NCBI GenBank assembly: GCA_045046885.1
Contig: JASFYX010000017.1
Span: 1 to 64,000, forward strand
Source: CG1-02-35-72 sp045046885
Lineage (GTDB): Bacteria > Bacteroidota > Bacteroidia > Flavobacteriales > Flavobacteriaceae
Direction: 5' to 3'
Length of the DNA stretch: 64,000 bases
Shown: positions 49,810 through 58,546 of the stretch, piece by piece
Position numbering within the stretch: position 1 is the stretch's first letter
Layout of the letters: each line of letters opens with the position of its first letter
Notes under the pieces: generated by a model
The model's input: only the letters and a program-made list of their open reading frames with translations
Databases searched by the model: none
Told to the model about the DNA's origin: nothing
Position numbers and translations under genes: made by a program

Positions 49810-51309
49810 ATGAAAAAATATTTTATAATCTGCTTCTTAGCCTGTAATTTTTTAGCATTTAGCCAAGAAAAAAGTGGTAATATCTCTATATCAGACAGTA
49901 TAAAAGAGCCCGTTGCTATTTCTAAAATTGCCCAAGGTTTTAGAGATTTTGAAGAAACACGCAAAATGGACAGTCTATGGTTGGCTGCCAAATACAACTC
50001 GCCCTTATACGATAGTTTGGCTTATGTAATTCCGGACGCCGAATTATTACCCTACACGCCCGATAGTTTGTTTACATCGAAACTTAAATCACGATTAGAT
50101 AGTTTACATCATAATTCGCCTTTTAATATTGCCTATAATCCCGTTTTAGAACGGGTGATAAAAACCTACCTAAAAACGCGCAGAAAGGCTATTGCCAATT
50201 TAATGACAAAGGCAAAATTTTATTTTCCCCTTTTTGAAGAAGTTTTAGACAAATACGACATTCCGTTAGAAATGAAATATTTAGCCATTGTAGAATCGGC
50301 TTTAAAACCCAATGCAAGATCGGGTGCCGGAGCCAAAGGTTTATGGCAATTTATGTACAATACGGGTAAGATGTTCGATTTAAAAGTCAGTTCTTATGTT
50401 GACGAGCGCGCCGATCCTTTAAAATCTACTGAAGCCGCATGTAAATATTTAGAAAGTTTACACAACACTTTTGACGATTGGGATTTGGCTTTAGCAGCTT
50501 ATAATTCGGGCCCTGGTAATGTTACCAAAGCTATCAGGCGTTCTGGTGGTTATAAAAATTATTGGAATATTAGACCTTATTTACCAAGAGAAACCCAAGG
50601 ATATGTCCCTGCTTTTTATGCCACAATGTATATTTTTGAGTATGCCAAAGAGCACAATTTACGTCCTAACGCTTTTTCAATTTCCTATTTTGAAACAGAT
50701 ACCATTAGGGTTAAAAGACAACTCACTTTCGCACAGATTAACAAAGTTTTAGAGACTGACAACACTTTATTATGGCAACTCAATCCGCAATATAAATTGG
50801 GTATTATTCCGTATGTAAAAGGACGTCATTACAGTCTGCGTTTACCCTACGATTTATCGGGTATTTTTGTTGCTAATGAAGATTCTATTTACGCTTATGC
50901 TGCCGCGGATGATGCTGCTCGTGAAAAACCATTACCCAAATATTTTGAAATCAACAGCCGTATTAGATACCGTATCCGCAATGGTGATTTTTTAGGTAAA
51001 ATTGCCAATAAATACGGCGTTACCATCAGTAAATTAAAAAGGTGGAATGGTTTAAAAAGCTCTAGACTGAGTATTGGGCAACGTCTTACTATTTATCCGC
51101 GTCGTTTTCCTTCAGTTAAAAGGAGAAGTACAAAAAAATCTACTCCTAAAGGTAAATACACCGTTTATATAGTTAAAAAAGGAGACTCGCTTTGGAGTAT
51201 TTCTAAGAAATATCCTAAAGTTACTATGAAGCAATTAAAAGATTGGAACAATATTTGGAATGGTAAACAATTAAAACCCGGCACCAAATTAAAAATATAT
51301 AAAAGCTAA
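49810..51309 (+). CDS. Lytic transglycosylase with LysM domains (MltD-like)
   Basis: A 499-residue periplasmic or outer-membrane-facing enzyme that cleaves peptidoglycan glycan strands. Signal peptide (KYFIICFLACNFLAFSQ); SLT domain about residues 125-260, with the catalytic glutamate in AIVESALKPNARSGAGAKGL (about residue 162), WQFMYNTG and ALAAYNSGPGNVTKAI. Two LysM repeats lie at about 390-435 (YRIRNGDFLGKIANKYGVTI) and 450-498 (YIVKKGDSLWSISKKYPKVT). It precedes the DUF4837 gene by 6 nt, so they form an operon. Confidence 0.94.
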   Translation: MKKYFIICFLACNFLAFSQEKSGNISISDSIKEPVAISKIAQGFRDFEETRKMDSLWLAAKYNSPLYDSLAYVIPDAELLPYTPDSLFTSKLKSRLDSLHHNSPFNIAYNPVLERVIKTYLKTRRKAIANLMTKAKFYFPLFEEVLDKYDIPLEMKYLAIVESALKPNARSGAGAKGLWQFMYNTGKMFDLKVSSYVDERADPLKSTEAACKYLESLHNTFDDWDLALAAYNSGPGNVTKAIRRSGGYKNYWNIRPYLPRETQGYVPAFYATMYIFEYAKEHNLRPNAFSISYFETDTIRVKRQLTFAQINKVLETDNTLLWQLNPQYKLGIIPYVKGRHYSLRLPYDLSGIFVANEDSIYAYAAADDAAREKPLPKYFEINSRIRYRIRNGDFLGKIANKYGVTISKLKRWNGLKSSRLSIGQRLTIYPRRFPSVKRRSTKKSTPKGKYTVYIVKKGDSLWSISKKYPKVTMKQLKDWNNIWNGKQLKPGTKLKIYKS

Positions 51310-51315
51310 ACTCAA

Positions 51316-52281
51316 ATGAAAAAAGTATTTGTACTCATTGGTATTTTAATTGCCTTTGTAAGTTGTAACACTGGTAAAAATAAATTGATATTAAAATCGT
51401 CTACAGGACGTATAAATTCTATGTTGGTTGTTATAAAAAACAGCCAATGGAATTCACAAGTTGGTACAACTCTCAAGGAGCTGGTAAATGTACCTGTTGC
51501 AGGATTAACTCAGCCCGAAAAACAGTTTAGAGTTACGCAAATAAGTCCCGAAAAGTTTAATACTCTTTTTGAAAATAATCGCAATATTTTAGTTGTAGGA
51601 ATTACTCGAAAAGCTACTTTTAAAATTGTCTCTAACAAATATGCCGGTCCCCAAAAATTTATAACTATTACAGGTAAAAATGAAGCTGATTTAATAGCCC
51701 GAATAAAACTATATTTTGACGAAATAAAAAATATTTTTAAGCAAAATGATTTAGCCTTATATCAACAAAAACTAGCCAAAAAAGTTTGGGATAACAAGCA
51801 ACTTTTGGCGCTCAATAAATTTAAGATGATTGTCCCAAAAAAGTATAGAGTTGTAGAGAACACCTCCGCTTTTTTATGGTTGCGTAAACATTTAATAAAT
51901 GATGGTAATTTAAACATCTTGGCTTACTCAATGCCATTGACAAATGAAAATTTAACTCTCTCTAAAATACTCAGCAAAAGAGATAGTATTGGTAAAAAAT
52001 ATCTACTAGGCCAGTTGCCAAATTCATATATGCAAACATCTTACGAACTTAAACCAATTATGACGCCTTATAAAATAAATGGTATAAAAGCTTATGAAAT
52101 TCGCGGTATTTGGGAAGTGAAAAACGATTTTATGGGTGGCTCTTTTATAAATTACAGTTTTATTGATACAAAAAATAATAGGGTTTTATGCCTCGACGGA
52201 TTTATTTATGCGCCCAACCAAAATAAACGCGATTATCTTTTTGAATTAGAAGCCATATTTAAATCTTTAAAGTTTAAATAA
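51316..52281 (+). CDS. DUF4837 family lipoprotein
   Basis: A 321-residue lipoprotein with a signal sequence ending IAFVSCN (lipidated cysteine about residue 17). The family pattern, RINSMLVVIKNSQWNSQVG near the start, NILVVGITRKATF, and IRGIWEVKNDFMGGSFINYS near the C-terminus, is that of DUF4837, known from Bacteroidota and of unknown function. Cotranscription with the lytic transglycosylase suggests a cell-wall or outer-membrane role. The -7 box of the downstream tRNA lies just after its stop. Confidence 0.88.
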   Translation: MKKVFVLIGILIAFVSCNTGKNKLILKSSTGRINSMLVVIKNSQWNSQVGTTLKELVNVPVAGLTQPEKQFRVTQISPEKFNTLFENNRNILVVGITRKATFKIVSNKYAGPQKFITITGKNEADLIARIKLYFDEIKNIFKQNDLALYQQKLAKKVWDNKQLLALNKFKMIVPKKYRVVENTSAFLWLRKHLINDGNLNILAYSMPLTNENLTLSKILSKRDSIGKKYLLGQLPNSYMQTSYELKPIMTPYKINGIKAYEIRGIWEVKNDFMGGSFINYSFIDTKNNRVLCLDGFIYAPNQNKRDYLFELEAIFKSLKFK

Positions 52282-52296
52282 ATACTATTTAATTAG

Positions 52297-52304
52297 TAAT
52301 TTTG
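52297..52304 (+). promoter_or_regulatory. -7 element of tRNA-Lys
   Basis: TAATTTTG, 12 nt before the mature 5' end of the tRNA. The -33 region would lie inside the end of the DUF4837 gene, and no TTG is found there. Confidence 0.45.
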
Positions 52305-52315
52305 AATCAGATTAT

Positions 52316-52388
52316 CGGCCTCTAGCTCAGCTGGCAGAGCATCTGACTCTTAATCAGAGGGTCGTGGGTTCGAACCCCACGGGGCCGA
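52316..52388 (+). tRNA. tRNA-Lys (anticodon CTT)
   Basis: A 73-nt cloverleaf without encoded CCA end beyond CA. Acceptor CGGCCTC pairs with GGGGCCG (one T-G pair), the D-stem is GCTC/GAGC, the anticodon stem TCTGA/TCAGA encloses loop CTCTTAA (anticodon CTT, reading AAG), and the T-arm is GTGGG TTCGAAC CCCAC. The discriminator base is A. Confidence 0.95.
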
Positions 52389-52400
52389 CATGAAAAACAT

Positions 52401-52432
52401 AAAAAAAGCAGCTTAAAAAAGCTGCTTTTTTT
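52401..52432. terminator. Bidirectional terminator between tRNA-Lys and infB
   Basis: AAAAAAAGCAGCTT (52401-52414), loop AAAA, AAGCTGCTTTTTTT (52419-52432): a 14-bp stem with A/T tracts on both flanks, able to end both the tRNA transcript and the rimP-nusA-infB transcript. Confidence 0.9.
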
Positions 52433-52450
52433 ATAAATATATCGAAAATA

Positions 52451-55246
52451 TTATTTCAATTTTTTCTTAACAGATACTTCTTGATAGGCTTCTATAATAT
52501 CTTCTACACGAATATCGTTGTAATTTTTAATACTCAATCCGCAATCAAATCCTTTGGTTACTTCTTTAACATCATCTTTAAAACGTTTTAACGAAGATAA
52601 TTCTCCTGTATAAACTACCACACCATCTCTTATGAGGCGTATTTTAGAGTTTCTCAAGATTTTACCAGTAGTTACCATACAACCTGCAATAGTGCCAATT
52701 TTAGAAATCTTAAATATTTCTCTAATTTCTACATTACCTGTTATTTCTTCTTTAATTTCTGGCGATAACATGCCTTCCATTGCATCTTTTACATCGTTTA
52801 TAACATCATAAATAATGGCATAATTTTTAATATCTATTTCTTCTTTATCTGCCAATTGTCTAGCTACAGCTGATGGTCTCACATTAAATCCTATAATAAT
52901 AGCCTCAGAAGCAGACGCTAATAAAACATCAGATTCTGTAATGGCACCAACACCTTTATGAATAATTTTAACCTGAATTTCTTCAGTAGATAATTTTTCT
53001 AAAGAATCGGTTAATGCTTCTACAGAGCCATCAACATCACCTTTAAGGATAAGGTTTAATTCTTTGAAATCGCCTAAAGCAATACGACGACCAATCTCAT
53101 CAAGTGTAATGTGTTTTTGTGTTCTAACAGATTGCTCACGTTGTAACTGGCTTCTTTTGCTAGCAACTTGTTTAGCTTCGCGTTCGTCGTCTAAAATATT
53201 AAATTTATCGCCCGCTTGTGGTGCACCATCTAAACCTAAAACAGAAACTGGCAATGATGGTCCTGCTTCTTTTACTTTATTACCGCGTTCATCGAACATA
53301 GCTTTGACCTTACCACTGTGTGTTCCGGCCAACATATAATCGCCTATTTTTAAAGTTCCTGCTTCTACTAAAATAGTTGCTACATACCCTTTCCCTTTAT
53401 CTAATAAAGCTTCTACTACAGTACCATTCGCATTTTTATTTGGATTTGCTTTTAACTCTAATAATTCTGCTTCTAAAAGTACTTTTTCCAGTAAATCTTT
53501 AACGCCTTCTCCTGTTTTAGCAGACAAATCTTGCGATTGTATTTTACCACCCCAATCTTCTACTAATAAATTCATTTGGGCTAAACCATCTTTAACCTTT
53601 TCGGGATTTGCATCTGGTTTATCTATTTTATTTATAGCAAAAACCATAGGGATTCCTGCGGCTTGCGCATGACTAATTGCTTCTCTAGTTTGAGGCATAA
53701 TAGCATCGTCTGCAGCCACTACTATAATAGCTAAATCTGTAACTTGAGCCCCTCTAGCACGCATCGCTGTAAAAGCTTCGTGACCAGGCGTATCTAAAAA
53801 TGTAATAAACTGACCATCTTTAAGTTTTACAGAATAGGCACCAATATGTTGTGTTATACCACCTGATTCGCCAGCAATAACATTTGTCTCTCTAATATAA
53901 TCTAATAAAGATGTTTTACCGTGATCAACATGTCCCATTATGGTAACAATAGGCGCACGAGGTACTAAATCTTCTTCTTTATCTTCTACTACAACTATTG
54001 CTTCTTCAACATCTGCTTTTACAAACTCTACGGTATAACCAAATTCATCTGCAACTATACTTAATGTTTCAGCGTCGAGGCGTTGGTTCATGGTTACCAT
54101 CATTCCTAAAGACATACAAGCCGAAATAATATCTGTAACAGAAACATTCATCATTGTAGCCACTTCACTAGCCGTAACAAATTCAGTTACGCTAAGAGTT
54201 TTACTTTCTGCTGCTTGAATTTCTAAATCAATTTCGGACTGTTGGCGGTGTAAATCACGTTTTTCCTTACGATGCTTTGCCCCTTTTGATTTAGTCTTTC
54301 CTTGAAGTTTTTCAAGTGTTTCGCGAATTTGTTTTTGAACTTCTGCTTCTGTGGGCTCTTCTTTTACAAAAGGTGTGCGTCCTTTAGCAGAGCGGCCTTT
54401 GTCTTTGTTGTAAGCACCACCTCTGTTATTATTTGAACCAGCTCCTGTTTTAGCAAAAGGTTTGTGTATTCTTTTACGTTTTTTACGATTCTGATTTTGT
54501 CTATCAGCACTCTCTTTTTTGGTATTAGCTACAGTTTCTTTTTTCTTTTTTGGTTTTTCAAATTGTTTTAAATCAATTTTTTGACCTGTTAATCTAGGAC
54601 CCCCTAATTTTTTATATTGTGTTTTTATTTTGGTGTCAGTAGACGTTTCTTTAACGGGTTTTTTTACTTCTTTTTTAACCTCCGATTCCTTAACTTCTTC
54701 TTTTACTTTCCCCGTTAAAGGCTTCTCTTCAGAAACACCTTTAACTTCCGCTTTAGCTATAGGTTCTTTTGGTTCTGGTTTTTCTTCTTTTTTAGGCGCT
54801 TCAACAACAGGTTTGTCTTCTTTAACCTCTTCTATAACAGGAGCAGGTTCAGAAATTTTTTCTGGTTTTTCTTCTTTTTTAGGACTTGGGTCTAAATCTA
54901 TTTGACCAACTTTTTTAAACATGACCTTTTCTGAGTCTGTTTTAAAGATTTCTTTACGTGCTCTTTCATCTGCAAGACGTTTTTCTTCTTGCTCTTTTTC
55001 GAGGGCTTCGCGTAGGGCTTCTTTTTCTTTACGTTTTTCTTCGCCTACTTCTTTAGAAGCGGCTTTCTTACTTCTGTCGGTTTGGAAACCATCTAAAAGT
55101 ACATTGTAAACATCGTTTGATATTTTAGAAGTCGGTCTGGCTTCTATTTCAATACCATTTTTTGCCAAATGTTCTACTGCCCTATCTAGAGAAATATTGA
55201 GTTCCCTTAAAACCTTGTTTAACCTTAATGTTTTGTTTTCGGCCAT
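52451..55246 (-). CDS. infB: Translation initiation factor IF-2
   Basis: GTPase that positions initiator tRNA on the small ribosomal subunit. The 931-residue protein has an N-terminal IF2_N domain (LRLNKVLRELNISLDRAVEH), a long charged low-complexity region (about 60-330, rich in Lys, Glu and Pro), a second N-domain (about 355-410), and the G domain from G1 GHVDHGKTSLLDYIRET (about residue 438), then DTPGHEAFTAMRARGAQVTD and INKIDKPDANPE. Domains II, III (C1) and C2 follow, ending near the C-terminus. Last gene of the rimP-nusA-infB operon, 25 nt after nusA. Confidence 0.97.
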   Translation of the reverse strand: MAENKTLRLNKVLRELNISLDRAVEHLAKNGIEIEARPTSKISNDVYNVLLDGFQTDRSKKAASKEVGEEKRKEKEALREALEKEQEEKRLADERARKEIFKTDSEKVMFKKVGQIDLDPSPKKEEKPEKISEPAPVIEEVKEDKPVVEAPKKEEKPEPKEPIAKAEVKGVSEEKPLTGKVKEEVKESEVKKEVKKPVKETSTDTKIKTQYKKLGGPRLTGQKIDLKQFEKPKKKKETVANTKKESADRQNQNRKKRKRIHKPFAKTGAGSNNNRGGAYNKDKGRSAKGRTPFVKEEPTEAEVQKQIRETLEKLQGKTKSKGAKHRKEKRDLHRQQSEIDLEIQAAESKTLSVTEFVTASEVATMMNVSVTDIISACMSLGMMVTMNQRLDAETLSIVADEFGYTVEFVKADVEEAIVVVEDKEEDLVPRAPIVTIMGHVDHGKTSLLDYIRETNVIAGESGGITQHIGAYSVKLKDGQFITFLDTPGHEAFTAMRARGAQVTDLAIIVVAADDAIMPQTREAISHAQAAGIPMVFAINKIDKPDANPEKVKDGLAQMNLLVEDWGGKIQSQDLSAKTGEGVKDLLEKVLLEAELLELKANPNKNANGTVVEALLDKGKGYVATILVEAGTLKIGDYMLAGTHSGKVKAMFDERGNKVKEAGPSLPVSVLGLDGAPQAGDKFNILDDEREAKQVASKRSQLQREQSVRTQKHITLDEIGRRIALGDFKELNLILKGDVDGSVEALTDSLEKLSTEEIQVKIIHKGVGAITESDVLLASASEAIIIGFNVRPSAVARQLADKEEIDIKNYAIIYDVINDVKDAMEGMLSPEIKEEITGNVEIREIFKISKIGTIAGCMVTTGKILRNSKIRLIRDGVVVYTGELSSLKRFKDDVKEVTKGFDCGLSIKNYNDIRVEDIIEAYQEVSVKKKLK

Positions 55247-55271
55247 ATTTTAAATTTAAAAAACCTGATTC

Positions 55272-56519
55272 TTAACTGTCAAATTCTTCTTTGAGTATTC
55301 TTTGTACTTCTATAATTGTTTCTTCTTCTAAATCTGTGCGTTTAACCAAATCGTTTACATCTTGTTCTAACACACTTTTTGCGGTATCTAAACCTACATT
55401 TTTAAGCTCTTGTAAAATCCAAGCATCTATTTCATCTGAAAATTCTGTCAACTCTACATCTTCATCGCCATAACCTTCGCGTTGCACATCTAATTCAAAA
55501 CCTGTTAACTGACTTGCTAATCTGATATTGACACCGTTCTTACCAATGGCTTTTGAGACTTCTTCAGGTTTTAAATACACATCTACACGTGGTTTTTTAC
55601 CTTCTTCGGCTTCATGAATCGTCATAGAAACAACTTTAGCAGGACTTAAAGAACGTGCTATGAGTAATTGTGTGTTATTTGTAAAATTAATAACATCAAT
55701 ATTTTCGTTTCCTAATTCTCTTACAATTCCGTGAATTCTTGAGCCTTTCATACCTACACAAGCCCCAACTGGGTCAATTCTATCGTCATAAGAATCTACC
55801 GCTACTTTGGCTTTTTCACCTGGAATACGGGCTACTTTTTTAATATTTATTAAGCCGTCAAATACTTCTGGTATTTCTTGCTCGAATAATTTTTCTAAAA
55901 ATTCTGTAGATGTTCTAGACATAATAATTACGGGTTTGTTTCCGCGTAATTCAACAGATTTTATGACACCTCTAACAGATTCTCCTTTTCTAAAATAATC
56001 TGAACGAATTTGTTCGCTTTTTGGCAAAATAATTTCATTCCCATCATCGTCAAGTAAAATAACGGCATTGTGTTTTATATGATGTACTTCTGCACTATAA
56101 ATCTCTCCTTCTAAGTCTTTAAATTGTTTAAAGATATTGGTATTGTCGTGTTCTTGAATTTTAGCAATTAAATTCTGACGTAAAGCCAAAATAGAACGAC
56201 GTCCTAAATCTATGAGTTTAACCTCTTCAGACACATCTTCACCAACTTCAAAATCGGGTTCTATTTTATGTGCTTCTGTAAGCGATATCTCTTCAAGAGG
56301 TTCTTCAACTTCGCCGTCGGCTACAACAACACGGTTATGCCAGATTTCTAAATCGCCTTTATCGGGATTTATAATAATATCAAAGTTATCATCAGACCCA
56401 AATTTACGTTTTAAAGTGGCTCTAAATACATCTTCTAAAATGGCCATAAGTGTAACCCTATCGATACTTTTATCGTCTTTGAATTCTGAAAATGATTCGA
56501 TTAATGCGATATTTTCCAT
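55272..56519 (-). CDS. nusA: Transcription termination/antitermination factor NusA
   Basis: Binds RNA polymerase and controls pausing, termination and antitermination. The 415-residue protein has the N-terminal polymerase-binding domain (about 1-125), an S1 domain (about 130-200), and two KH domains (about 225-350; DPVGACVGMKGSRIHGIVRE and SKAIGKNGVNIRLASQLTG). The C-terminal acidic repeats of E. coli NusA are replaced by a short acidic tail (about 360-415). It lies between rimP (9-nt gap) and infB. Confidence 0.96.
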   Translation of the reverse strand: MENIALIESFSEFKDDKSIDRVTLMAILEDVFRATLKRKFGSDDNFDIIINPDKGDLEIWHNRVVVADGEVEEPLEEISLTEAHKIEPDFEVGEDVSEEVKLIDLGRRSILALRQNLIAKIQEHDNTNIFKQFKDLEGEIYSAEVHHIKHNAVILLDDDGNEIILPKSEQIRSDYFRKGESVRGVIKSVELRGNKPVIIMSRTSTEFLEKLFEQEIPEVFDGLINIKKVARIPGEKAKVAVDSYDDRIDPVGACVGMKGSRIHGIVRELGNENIDVINFTNNTQLLIARSLSPAKVVSMTIHEAEEGKKPRVDVYLKPEEVSKAIGKNGVNIRLASQLTGFELDVQREGYGDEDVELTEFSDEIDAWILQELKNVGLDTAKSVLEQDVNDLVKRTDLEEETIIEVQRILKEEFDS

Positions 56520-56528
56520 TACTAATTT

Positions 56529-56996
56529 TTAATTGAATTTTATTTTAACTTTTGCTTCTTTAATATCATCAAATACAATTGATGCTTCTTTTTTTACTGT
56601 TACTTTACCTTTGCCAATTGGTTTAGGTTCGCGCGCTTTCCAGCTTAAATTTATCAACTCTTCATCAACAGTTGTTAAAGCACCTTCTATTTTGGTACCG
56701 TCATTTAATTTTACACTTAAAGTACGGCCAATATTTTTACGGTACTGTCTTTTCATTATCAAAGGTTCAGATGCTCCTGCGGTTGTTACCTCTAATGAAA
56801 AATCTTCTTCTTCACGATCTAAATTGTGCTCAATTTTTCTACTTATCCTCATACATTCGCTTAAAGGAACACCTTCATCTCCATCTACCACAACTTTTAT
56901 TTTATTATCTACGCTAATTGTAGCCGAAATTAAAAACAAACTTGTGTTTTCTTCTAGCGCCTCATTTAAAAGATCAAATACTTTTTTCTGCTCCAT
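56529..56996 (-). CDS. rimP: Ribosome maturation factor RimP
   Basis: Required for 30S subunit maturation. I place the start at the ATG at 56996 (MEQKKVFDLLNEALEENTSL), which gives 155 residues, the normal family length. The frame stays open to 57194, but that would put the promoter (57058-57088) and a hairpin inside the coding region. The RimP core (FLISATISVDNKIKVVVDGD, LSECMRISRKIEHNLDREEE, FSLEVTTAGASEPLIMKRQY) and the C-terminal SH3-like domain (GRTLSVKLNDGTKIEGALTT) are present. First gene of the rimP-nusA-infB operon. Confidence 0.93.
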   Translation of the reverse strand: MEQKKVFDLLNEALEENTSLFLISATISVDNKIKVVVDGDEGVPLSECMRISRKIEHNLDREEEDFSLEVTTAGASEPLIMKRQYRKNIGRTLSVKLNDGTKIEGALTTVDEELINLSWKAREPKPIGKGKVTVKKEASIVFDDIKEAKVKIKFN

Positions 56997-57005
56997 TTTG
57001 CGTAC

Positions 57006-57028
57006 AAAAAAAGGGCTTTTAATGCCCC
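57006..57028 (-). promoter_or_regulatory. Candidate attenuator hairpin in the rimP leader
   Basis: On the minus strand GGGGC, loop ATTAAAA, GCCCT and then T7 (57012-57006) lie between the rimP promoter and its start codon, ending 9 nt before the ATG. The stem is short (4 G-C pairs plus a G-U), but the run of seven T makes it terminator-like. It could allow NusA- or RimP-dependent feedback on the operon. Confidence 0.5.
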
Positions 57029-57057
57029 ACCTGTGTTCTTCGTCGTAATTTTCGGTG

Positions 57058-57088
57058 CAAATATAATACATATTATGCATTTTGACAA
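57058..57088 (-). promoter_or_regulatory. Promoter of the rimP-nusA-infB operon
   Basis: On the minus strand TTG (57086-57088), a 20-nt spacer and TATATTTG (57058-57065) give a full match to the Bacteroidota consensus. The transcript would start near 57052, about 55 nt before the rimP ATG. Confidence 0.7.
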
Positions 57089-57159
57089 AAAACTGTGCTG
57101 AAAATCCTTCCTTGTATATTAAAGGTTTTTCAGAATAAATATTTGAGAAGTAATAATAC

Positions 57160-58200
57160 TTATTTTGTGTACACTTTATTTTCTTGTTCTGCAACGCGAA
57201 TAAAAGTTGTGCGCTTGGTTAATTCCTTAAGCCTTTGTGCGCCCACATAAGTACAGGCGCTTCTTAAACCACCTAAAATATCTTGTAGCGTCCTTTCGAC
57301 TTTACCCTTATAAAGGACTTCAACAGTTTTGCCTTCGCTAGAGCGATATTCTGCTACACCTCCAGAATGTTTACCCATCGCTGTAGCGGAGCTCATACCA
57401 TAAAACTTTTTAAAGGTTTGTCCATCGCGCTCTACAAAGGCACCACCACTTTCATCGTGTCCTGCCAACATACCGCCAAGCATTACAAAATCGGCACCCG
57501 CCCCAAAAGCTTTGGCAATATCGCCCGGAATTGTACAGCCGCCATCGCTAATAATTTGTCCGCCTAAACCATGAGCGGCATCGGCACATTCTATTATAGC
57601 CGATAATTGTGGATAGCCTACTCCTGTTTTAACACGTGTAGTACAAACCGAACCCGGACCAATACCCACTTTAACAATATCGGCACCGGCTAAAATGAGT
57701 TCTTCAACCATTTCTCCAGTAACTACATTACCCGCAATAATCACTTTATCAGGATATTGTTTACGGGTTTTACTGACAAAATTTACAAAATGCTCTGAAT
57801 AACCATTGGCTACATCAATACATATAAATTTTAATTTAGGGTTAATCTCAAATATCGAAGCCAATTTTGAAGCATCATTTTTACCTGTTCCTGTACTGAC
57901 TGCTATATATTCTTCTATATTTTTAGGTGCTTTTTTAAAAAAGGTTTTCCATTCTGTATTTGTATAGTGTTTATGAACAGCTGTGAATAATTGTTTTTTT
58001 GACAAAGTTAAAGCCATATCAAAAGTACCAACAGTATCCATATTGGCTGCCATAACAGGAATGCCCGACCAATCTTTTTTACTATTTAAAAATTTAAACT
58101 CACGATTTAAACTCACCTCTGCCCTACTTTTTAGGGTTGACCTTTTAGGACGAATCATCACATCTTTAAAACCCAGTTTAATATCGTATTCTATTCTCAT
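57160..58200 (-). CDS. guaC: GMP reductase
   Basis: NADPH-dependent deamination of GMP to IMP, linking guanine to adenine nucleotide pools. The 346-residue protein belongs to the IMPDH/GMP reductase barrel family and lacks the CBS insert of IMP dehydrogenase. Key features are DVMIRPKRSTLKSRAEVSLN, the catalytic loop KVGIGPGSVCTTRVKTGVGY (nucleophilic cysteine about residue 185), ISDGGCTIPGDIAKAFGAGA and MLGGMLAGHDESGG, followed by FYGMSSATAM. The product ends 72 nt before the rimP promoter. A TAAATTTG box lies upstream. Confidence 0.95.
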   Translation of the reverse strand: MRIEYDIKLGFKDVMIRPKRSTLKSRAEVSLNREFKFLNSKKDWSGIPVMAANMDTVGTFDMALTLSKKQLFTAVHKHYTNTEWKTFFKKAPKNIEEYIAVSTGTGKNDASKLASIFEINPKLKFICIDVANGYSEHFVNFVSKTRKQYPDKVIIAGNVVTGEMVEELILAGADIVKVGIGPGSVCTTRVKTGVGYPQLSAIIECADAAHGLGGQIISDGGCTIPGDIAKAFGAGADFVMLGGMLAGHDESGGAFVERDGQTFKKFYGMSSATAMGKHSGGVAEYRSSEGKTVEVLYKGKVERTLQDILGGLRSACTYVGAQRLKELTKRTTFIRVAEQENKVYTK

Positions 58201-58226
58201 AACTTATTGTAAAATTTATTGACTTT

Positions 58227-58253
58227 CAAATTTAAGCGTTCTTAGCGATACAA
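58227..58253 (-). promoter_or_regulatory. Putative guaC promoter
   Basis: On the minus strand TTG (58251-58253), a 16-nt spacer and TAAATTTG (58227-58234), 26 nt before the start codon. Spacer slightly short. Confidence 0.45.
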
Positions 58254-58546
58254 TAAAAATAGACTGTTAATATTTATGAACAAATAAAATTTAAATAAAG
58301 TCAAAAAGATTTTTAATACACTACACAAAAAATATTTTCAAAAAAAATGACCAAATTTTATTTTTGGAACACTTATTGTATTCACATTTTTAACCATCCT
58401 AAAAGTTCAATAATTTCAATTACTATTCCAAAAATCCTTGGGAAAGACAGGATTACTCTGAACGCTTTTGCATAATAATTACCAGAGCTTAGCTCTTTTT
58501 ATAACATATTTTTTAATCGTTTTTTTAATCTTAATACTATTTTATT
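58254..58546 (+). promoter_or_regulatory. Long leader and promoter region of the VIT-vWA operon
   Basis: AT-rich sequence with no convincing gene. TATTTTTG at 58359-58366 is a -7 candidate, which would give a leader of about 170 nt. In that leader AGAGC (58484-58488), loop TTA, GCTCT (58492-58496) and TTTTT form a small terminator-like hairpin 46 nt before the start codon, so the operon may be attenuated. Confidence 0.4.

Noticed and set aside
56997..57194. N-terminal extension of RimP by 66 codons
   Set aside because: It would overlap the promoter and leader hairpin, has no similarity to RimP, and overlaps the end of the guaC gene.
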